Source: Acetobacteraceae bacterium (lineage in GTDB: Bacteria > Pseudomonadota > Alphaproteobacteria > Acetobacterales > Acetobacteraceae). From it: 11,104 nucleotides of DNA. Below, one piece after another: positions 6,963-11,104 of this stretch. The notes under the pieces are model-generated. The model searched no databases. It was not told the origin of the DNA and worked only from the letters and a program-made list of their open reading frames with translations. A program made the translations under genes and the position numbers. Location: NCBI GenBank assembly GCA_030039695.1, contig JASHVB010000873.1, forward strand, positions 1-11,104. The letters run 5' to 3'. How positions within the stretch are numbered: the stretch's first letter is position 1; every line of letters begins with the position of its first letter.

Positions 6963-7857
6963 CCTGCCGGCGGAGAGAATCTATCTGCCGTTCGAGACCG
7001 GTCCCTATCGCATGGCGATGGGCTTGTTCTCGGTCGCTGAGCAGGAATGGTTCGAGCTGGACGAGCGATACGACCCAGAAATGTCAGAGCGGCGCCGTCT
7101 GCTGGCCACGCGTCATGCCGACGTGTTCGCTGCATTGCCGCAGTCGGACCACGCGCGTGCCGAAACTCTGGCGGAAATGGCGGATAGTCTTACCGCCCAA
7201 CGGCCGCACTGGTTTGCGCAGGACCGTTCATTGTTGCGCAACCGCCTCACCGGCGAGACGTGGGACCGTAGTTCACTGCCCTGCGATCCGCTGGAATTGG
7301 CCGGGCGCCTGGTGCAGGAGGATCTCTGCGTCGTTCAGAGTACCGACGCGGGGCCGGTGCTGACCGCCGCCGTGTTGTGCTTTCCCAGCCGTTGGCGCCT
7401 CGCCGAGAAGATCGGCCGACCCTTGGCAGAGGTGCATGGCCCGGTGCCGTTTTACAGTGAGCGCCTCACCCGTCCCGTGGATCGCTTCATGCGCCATCTC
7501 AAGGGGGGTCACATCGCCGGTCGCCTCAACTGGTCAGTGCTCGACGATGCAACGCTGTTCCAGCCGAGCGGAAAGTGGCGCGAGGAACACAACCGCGCGG
7601 TAACCGCGGAAAATGCCGGAGAGACATTGTTCCTACGTGTTGAACGGCAGACATTGCGACGTCTGCCGCGGACCGGCGCAATCCTGTTCGGTATCCGGGT
7701 GCACGTCTACCGGCTGGGCGTCGCGATCACGACGCCAACCGCGGCCGCGCGTTTGGCCGAGGCCATACGCGCGCTGCCCGAATCAACGTCCCTCTACAAA
7801 AGCTTCCCGCCGATCCGTGCCGCACTGCTGGATTGGCTGGATCGCCGAGCCGATTGA
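6955..7857 (+). CDS. Haem-dependent oxidative N-demethylase family protein (DUF3445, HODM alpha-like)
   Basis: A 300-residue protein of the DUF3445/HODM family. The studied member, from Pseudomonas mendocina, is the haem-binding PAS-fold subunit that oxidatively demethylates dimethylamine. Family-like segments are GPYRMAMGL (16-24), [10 protein letters not shown] (119-128), [20 protein letters not shown] (142-161), LNWSVLD (191-197), [20 protein letters not shown] (227-246) and a C-terminal [17 protein letters not shown]. The length is usual for the family. The start is a GTG at 6955, six bases after GAGG (6945-6948), so it overlaps the end of glgA by eight bases and is probably translated by coupling. 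Family membership is well supported. The substrate is not: many DUF3445 proteins stand alone without the HODM partner subunits, as here. Its position in a glycogen operon is unexpected and suggests co-expression, not necessarily a shared pathway. Confidence 0.85.
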   Translation: MADLPAERIYLPFETGPYRMAMGLFSVAEQEWFELDERYDPEMSERRRLLATRHADVFAALPQSDHARAETLAEMADSLTAQRPHWFAQDRSLLRNRLTGETWDRSSLPCDPLELAGRLVQEDLCVVQSTDAGPVLTAAVLCFPSRWRLAEKIGRPLAEVHGPVPFYSERLTRPVDRFMRHLKGGHIAGRLNWSVLDDATLFQPSGKWREEHNRAVTAENAGETLFLRVERQTLRRLPRTGAILFGIRVHVYRLGVAITTPTAAARLAEAIRALPESTSLYKSFPPIRAALLDWLDRRAD

Positions 7858-7875
7858 ATTGTGGTGGTGGCGGTA

Positions 7876-7889
7876 GGCGGTGAACCGCC
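7876..7889 (+). terminator. Stem-loop between the glg operon and the convergent regulator
   Basis: GGCGG-TGAA-CCGCC forms a compact 5-bp hairpin 18 bases after the haem oxidase stop, in an 81-bp convergent gap. It could end the glg transcript and, read from the other strand, the regulator transcript. No T-run follows on either strand, so confidence is limited. Confidence 0.3.
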
Positions 7890-7938
7890 GCCTCCCAAAC
7901 GCCGTCGCTACATCAATCTTTCCCGAGGCTGGAATGGT

Positions 7939-8154
7939 TCAGCCGGCGGCGATTTCCCTGGTCGCCCGGACCGGAAGCTTCAGGACCTTGCACAATGCCG
8001 AAAGATTGGCTTCCCGCGGGCGGGTCCGGCCCATCTCCCAAAAATATACGCACGGTCCGGTCACGCCAACCGCCTCGGCAACTTCAGCCACCGAAAGGCC
8101 GCGCCGAACCCTCGCTTCCTTGAGGTAGCGGCTCAGAGTTGGTTTACGCGCCAA
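7939..8154 (-). CDS. Small XRE-family helix-turn-helix transcriptional regulator
   Basis: A 71-residue protein consisting almost only of a lambda-repressor-like (XRE, HTH_3) DNA-binding domain. It reads LKEARVRRGLSVAEVAEAVG (11-30), where residues 21-30 are the first helix of the HTH, then VTGPCVYFWEMGRTRP (31-46), carrying the recognition helix and the family's WExG turn, and LSALCKVLKLPV (51-62) as the last helix. There is no sensor domain. The start is TTG at 8154: AGAGGAG sits six bases upstream (8161-8167) and the alternatives are worse. It is convergent with the haem oxidase gene and lies downstream of the second CoA-transferase on the same strand, separated from it by 269 bp of lower-GC DNA. 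Autoregulation is plausible because repeated CATATAA elements lie in its upstream region. Targets are unknown. Confidence 0.85.
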   Translation of the reverse strand: MARKPTLSRYLKEARVRRGLSVAEVAEAVGVTGPCVYFWEMGRTRPREANLSALCKVLKLPVRATREIAAG

Positions 8155-8423
8155 TTCAATCTCCTCTAGCTTGCTTATATGCCGCGGTTAAGTCGCGCGG
8201 TCTTTATATGTTAGTGGTCGGTCGCGAATTTCGCAAGGGGCATATGGAACGACTCGTGTCACTTTGTTACATAATGATCGGAGCCACGAGCGGCCTCGCG
8301 TTTCTGGACGATATGTAATTCTTGATGCCCGCTTATTGGTCAAACCATCCGGCGCGGGTCTCTGTTACCGGTGCCGCCTCCTAATTCTTTGATATTTGGT
8401 TTCCGATAACATAGTGTGATGTG
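8155..8423. other. Lower-GC non-coding stretch upstream of the XRE gene
   Basis: About 50% G+C by hand count (129 of 260 bases from 8161), clearly below the flanking genes. I see no credible gene, tRNA or long repeat on either strand. It must contain the XRE promoter and the 3' end of the CoA-transferase transcript. TTATATG occurs at 8175-8181 and 8204-8210, and ATATG again at 8242-8246 and 8311-8315. Confidence 0.5.
8175..8210 (-). repeat. Direct repeat in the XRE promoter region
   Basis: TTATATG occurs at 8175-8181 and 8204-8210, 29 bases apart start to start (CATATAA on the coding strand of the XRE gene), 21-56 bases upstream of its TTG start. The copies contain -10-like TATAAG and TATAAA hexamers, so they may be alternative -10 elements or operator half-sites. 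No matching -35 was found. Confidence 0.3.
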
Positions 8424-9617
8424 TCAGATCACCGCCTCAAACCGCAACGTCGCGATCTCTTTATCGGAGTAACCAGCTTCTCGCAGCACTTCCTCGGTGT
8501 GTGCGCCAAGTTCCGGCGGTGCCGTGTCCAGGTGGCCGCCGCCATGCGCCATCTGGAACCCGGAGCCCATCAAGCGCACCGCCCCATATGGGGTCTCTGC
8601 AACCTGCATCGCGTTCCGCGCGGCGATCTGCGGATGGTTGATCACTTCCTCGATTCGCCAGATGCTCGCGCAGGGTGCGCCGGCATCGTTTAGCCGTCTC
8701 TCCCAGGTCTTGGCATCCTCGGCCTCCAGCGCGTTTTCGATGATTGCGCGCAAAGCTGTTTCATTCTCCTTGCGCTGGAACCAGTCGGCGAAGCGGGGAT
8801 CGTCCAGCACCTCGGCGCGGCCGATAGCACGCATCAGCGCCTCGTATTGCCTGTCGTTATTCACCGCCAGCAGCAAATAGCTGTTCTTTGCCCGGAACAG
8901 ATTGGCGGTGACCTTTCGGCTGATCGCCTGGTTGCCGAATTGCTCCTGGCGGTGGCCGGCGACAGTAAAGTCTGCAACCTGGGTGGAGAGGAACGCGAGG
9001 CTTGCCTCCAGCATCGATACGTCGATGAACTGGCCCTGGCCGGTATGACTGCGTTGGAACAACGCCGACGATACTGCGAACGCTGCGGTCATGCCGGACA
9101 ATACGTCGCATACCGCGAAGCCGGCGCGCGTCGGTCCCATTTCCTTGTGGCCGGTCAGCGACATGATGCCTGACAGCGCCTGGATCTTTCCATCGTAGCC
9201 TGCCTCGTCGCGGTACGGCCCGGTCTGGCCGAAGCCAGAAATCGCGCAGTAGACCAACCGAGGGTTCACCGCCGACAGCGCGGCGTAGCCGAGGCCGAGC
9301 CGGTCCATCACGCCGGGCCGGAAATTCTCCATCACCACGTCGGATGTCGCCGCGAGGCGGCGGATGATGTCCTTCGCCGCCGGCTTCTGCAGATCGAGCG
9401 TGAGACTTCGCTTGTTGCCGTTGATAGCGAGCCACGACGGCGCCATGCCCCGCTCCGCCCATTCGCGCGAGAGCGGCGTGCGCCGCATGTCCTCGCCCTC
9501 GCGGCGTTCGACCTTAATGACGTCGGCGCCGAGCAGGGCGAGTTGATAGGAGCCGTAGGGGCCGGCGAGCACCTGGGTGAAGTCGAGAACACGCGTGCCG
9601 AAAAACGGGCGGATCAT
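8424..9617 (-). CDS. Family III (CaiB/BaiF) CoA-transferase, second copy
   Basis: A 397-residue CoA-transferase with the same architecture as the one at 2847-4052 but clearly diverged in sequence. It begins MIRPFFGTRVLDFTQVLAGP. ALLGADVIKVERREGEDMRR (28-47), NGNKRSLTLDLQ (66-77), VVMENFRPGVMDRLGLGY (94-111) and CAISGFGQTGPY (124-135) follow. VCDVLSG supplies Asp171 at the catalytic position. GAPCASIWRIEEVINHPQI and LGAHTEEVLREAGYS close the protein. The ATG at 9617 is chosen because family proteins begin there and GAGG lies nine bases upstream; the frame is open to 9704, but that extension encodes low-complexity sequence from the intergenic stem-loop. It lies 136 bp downstream of the GrdB-like gene on the same strand and could share its transcript. 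Acyl donor and acceptor are unknown. Confidence 0.9.
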   Translation of the reverse strand: MIRPFFGTRVLDFTQVLAGPYGSYQLALLGADVIKVERREGEDMRRTPLSREWAERGMAPSWLAINGNKRSLTLDLQKPAAKDIIRRLAATSDVVMENFRPGVMDRLGLGYAALSAVNPRLVYCAISGFGQTGPYRDEAGYDGKIQALSGIMSLTGHKEMGPTRAGFAVCDVLSGMTAAFAVSSALFQRSHTGQGQFIDVSMLEASLAFLSTQVADFTVAGHRQEQFGNQAISRKVTANLFRAKNSYLLLAVNNDRQYEALMRAIGRAEVLDDPRFADWFQRKENETALRAIIENALEAEDAKTWERRLNDAGAPCASIWRIEEVINHPQIAARNAMQVAETPYGAVRLMGSGFQMAHGGGHLDTAPPELGAHTEEVLREAGYSDKEIATLRFEAVI

Positions 9618-9668
9618 CTGCAAGAACCTCGCCCGCGAAATGGCAGAGCGCGAAGCGAGAAGCCCCGT

Positions 9669-9699
9669 GGATGAGGCGCGAGCGTTCCGCACCTCACCC
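9669..9699 (-). repeat. Strong 12-bp stem-loop between GrdB-like and CoA-transferase genes
   Basis: On the minus strand, 9688-9699 pairs with 9669-9680 in an unbroken 12-bp stem (ten Watson-Crick pairs and two G-U pairs) with a 7-base loop (9681-9687). There is no T-run after it. It could be an attenuator, an mRNA-stabilising element protecting the upstream GrdB-like message, or a REP-like extragenic palindrome. Confidence 0.6.
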
Positions 9700-9708
9700 G
9701 CCAAGCGC

Positions 9709-9738
9709 TACTCGCCGACTTCCGCTGCTTCGCGAGTA
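9709..9738 (-). repeat. Second inverted repeat just after the GrdB-like gene
   Basis: TACTCGC (9709-9715) and GCGAGTA (9732-9738) form a perfect 7-bp inverted repeat with a 16-base loop. It starts 15 bases past the GrdB-like stop codon on the minus strand and directly precedes the stronger stem-loop at 9669-9699. No T-run follows. Confidence 0.45.
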
Positions 9739-9753
9739 AGGCGTACCCCGCGC

Positions 9754-10695
9754 TCACGCTGCCTTCCCCACGCGGATGTCGCGTGCGATCTCCTTCTGCC
9801 GGTCGAATTCGGCACGACGTCGCGCGAGCTCGTCTGCGCCGATTCGCTCCAGATTCAGATAATCCAGCTTCCACCGTGCGTCTGTGGCCCAGTGCAACGG
9901 CGATTGCATGGTCGTGCGCGGCCCGGGCGCGGCTTCCAGCACGCGCAGCGCCAGTTCCAGGGTCTGGTCCTGCGACTCAGGATCGTGCGGTTTCCCAGCG
10001 CTGTTGCCGAGCGGGAAGTCCGAGAACATGAACCGCGGCACTGCGGCATGCTCTACGATGTCTTTGGCGCAGCCCATGACCACGGTGGCAATCCCACTCG
10101 CCTCCAGATGCCGCGCGACGAGGCTGCATGTCTGATGACAGACCGGGCAGTTCGGCACCAGCACCACCGCATCCGCAGCGTCCTCGCGCACGCGGCGCAG
10201 GATTTCCGGCGCGTCCGCCTCAACCGTTACTCGATGGCTGCGGTTGGTCGGCGCGCCATGGAAGCGCGATGCGACGGCACCGATGCGTCCTGCAGCCGCG
10301 GCGCGGCGCAGTGCGGGTAACGGGAACCAGGTGCCGCTGTCCTCGGCCGTGGTGTGCACGCGGTCGTAGCCGATATGCGAGATCCGCAAATCATGGTCTC
10401 GCGATGTGTCGCCGGAATAGACCTGATAGAATTTAGCCCCGCCGTTGTACGGTGCGCCGGGACCCTGCTCGCCCTTGCCGGGTTGATATGGCGCGGCGGT
10501 GGTGACGATCGCAACACGCACTTCTCGCAGCGGCTTACACAGCGGGGTGAACGGCGCGTCGTTGTAGTGTGCCCAACGGTACGGTACCGTGTAGCCGATC
10601 GCCCCATAATAATCGCGGGTGCGCTGCATATACGGGATCGGCGCGTCGAAATCCGGCACGAAGCCGAGGCGCGTATCGAGGTCGTCCTGGTCCAT
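9754..10695 (-). CDS. GrdB-family (glycine/sarcosine/betaine reductase component B-like) protein without selenocysteine
   Basis: A 313-residue protein related to the substrate-activating B subunits of clostridial glycine, sarcosine and betaine reductases. REVRVAIVTTAAPY (57-70), HIGYDRVHTTAED (107-119), WFPLPALRRAAAAGRIGAVA (123-142) and VLVPNCPVCHQTCSLVARHL (178-197) follow the family layout. Cys183 (codon TGC at 10147-10149) and Cys186 form CPVC where GrdB has selenocysteine in UGTC. GCAKDIVEHAAVPRFMFSDF (208-227) is well conserved in the aerobic relatives as I recall them. The ATG at 10695 has AGGGAG (10702-10707) six bases upstream. GrdA, GrdC/D and Sec machinery are not seen, so the anaerobic amino-acid reductase reaction is unlikely. 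A thiol-based reductive or transfer reaction on an unknown substrate is more plausible. It lies between a sterol-desaturase-like gene and a CoA-transferase, all leftward. Confidence 0.78.
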   Translation of the reverse strand: MDQDDLDTRLGFVPDFDAPIPYMQRTRDYYGAIGYTVPYRWAHYNDAPFTPLCKPLREVRVAIVTTAAPYQPGKGEQGPGAPYNGGAKFYQVYSGDTSRDHDLRISHIGYDRVHTTAEDSGTWFPLPALRRAAAAGRIGAVASRFHGAPTNRSHRVTVEADAPEILRRVREDAADAVVLVPNCPVCHQTCSLVARHLEASGIATVVMGCAKDIVEHAAVPRFMFSDFPLGNSAGKPHDPESQDQTLELALRVLEAAPGPRTTMQSPLHWATDARWKLDYLNLERIGADELARRRAEFDRQKEIARDIRVGKAA

Positions 10696-10857
10696 AAGGC
10701 GCTCCCTTCCCAGGTACCAACAAAGCGCCGGGCCGGAAACCGACGGCGCTGCGGCATACCGGTGCGGATTTTGGCGGGCGTGACGGAGCGCGTCCAGTAC
10801 CCGGCAGGAGGGTGTGCCTATATTAGTGCGAGGCGGATAGCGGCGTAATAATAACGC

Positions 10858-11104
10858 TCAGCGGACCGGCCCGTTCGGCCGTAACGCGTGGGGCGAACTG
10901 ACCACAGCACTTGCCAGCCGTCTCACGCCCGCCCATTGCTGCTGCCAATACGTCCCCGTATGCAGCACCTCATCCCCCGACGGGTCCCCCGTACGCACAT
11001 ACGCGCGCGAAAAATCCGCTGTCCGGAACATCATGTCCCACCACGGCAGCACCGCGCCGTAATTGCAGCTGCGCTGCCCCGCGGCCAGCATCCCGTGATG
11101 CGCG
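10858..11104 (-). CDS. Sterol desaturase / fatty acid hydroxylase family protein, C-terminal part
   Basis: The last 81 residues of a gene that begins beyond the right edge of the window. The visible start, AHHGMLAAGQRSCNYG, includes the HH of the third histidine box of the membrane di-iron fatty acid hydroxylase superfamily. GAVLPWWDMMFRTADFS follows, a stretch typical of the family in which the Trp-Asp-x-x-Phe-x-Thr segment comes soon after the final histidines. The C-terminal tail is polar. Family members are integral inner-membrane oxygenases acting on sterols, fatty acids or other lipids; the membrane helices and the first two His boxes would lie outside the window. The stop is TGA at 10858-10860. 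It is followed after 162 bp by the GrdB-like gene on the same strand. This gap carries no clear promoter or terminator. Confidence 0.85.
   Translation of the reverse strand, partial: AHHGMLAAGQRSCNYGAVLPWWDMMFRTADFSRAYVRTGDPSGDEVLHTGTYWQQQWAGVRRLASAVVSSPHALRPNGPVR

Noticed and set aside
7861..8169. Plus-strand frame overlapping the XRE gene
   Set aside because: It is antisense to a clear HTH protein, and its product is basic with no domain.
9003..9011. Glu204 in IDVSMLEA of the second CoA-transferase as a lost catalytic Asp
   Set aside because: The catalytic Asp of formyl-CoA transferase (Asp169) is in the earlier GDS/VxDxxxG segment, where this protein has Asp171. The Glu position is not the nucleophile.
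10696..10857. Promoter for the GrdB-like gene (TAATAT in the minus strand near 10820)
   Set aside because: No acceptable -35 hexamer lies at a suitable distance, so the match is too weak to call.

Overview
The window looks like chromosomal DNA of a high-GC, probably free-living, proteobacterium. Coding DNA is roughly 60-65% G+C by eye, genes are tightly packed, and the long antisense frames typical of such genomes are present. The glycogen synthase most resembles the rhizobial/alphaproteobacterial type, but the rest of the content (family III CoA-transferases, LigB-like dioxygenase, sterol-desaturase-like protein) is equally common in metabolically versatile beta- and gammaproteobacteria. I do not assign a genus. 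No rRNA, tRNA, CRISPR array, transposase or phage gene was seen.

Layout, left to right. (1) 19-234 (-) is a very small proline/aspartate-rich protein with a strong ribosome binding site. It diverges from 371-1357 (+), a class III extradiol dioxygenase-like (LigB-fold) protein in which one of the expected iron-binding histidines is a glutamine. Their shared upstream region carries a perfect TGCAAC-GG-GTTGCA dyad. (2) 1475-2728 (-) is a 12-helix MFS transporter, convergent with the dioxygenase and divergent from 2847-4052 (+), a family III (CaiB/BaiF) CoA-transferase. (3) 4224-7857 (+) is a compact operon: glgC (ADP-glucose pyrophosphorylase), glgA (ADP-glucose glycogen synthase) and a DUF3445/HODM-type haem-PAS oxidase gene that overlaps the end of glgA. 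Its probable promoter has a 15-bp perfect dyad, CGCAAC-AAA-GTTGCG, filling the -35/-10 spacer. (4) 7939-8154 (-) is a 71-residue XRE-family regulator starting with TTG, followed upstream by about 270 bp of non-coding DNA near 50% G+C. (5) 8424-11104 (-) is a leftward cluster: the C-terminal end of a sterol desaturase/fatty acid hydroxylase family protein (cut by the window edge), a GrdB-family protein with a CPVC motif where the clostridial selenoproteins have UxxC, and a second family III CoA-transferase. A strong 12-bp stem-loop lies between the last two.

How the parts may work together. glgC and glgA are consecutive steps of glycogen synthesis, and the haem oxidase is translationally coupled to them. 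The two CoA-transferases, the MFS carrier and the dioxygenase-like protein look like pieces of carboxylic or aromatic acid catabolism, although no complete pathway is visible. The GrdB-like/CoA-transferase/desaturase group suggests modification of an unidentified organic acid or lipid-like substrate. No defence or mobile system is evident. The points most worth following up are the Gln substitution in the dioxygenase-like protein, the selenium-free GrdB homologue, the glg-haem oxidase coupling, and the two related GCAAC-GTTGC dyads.
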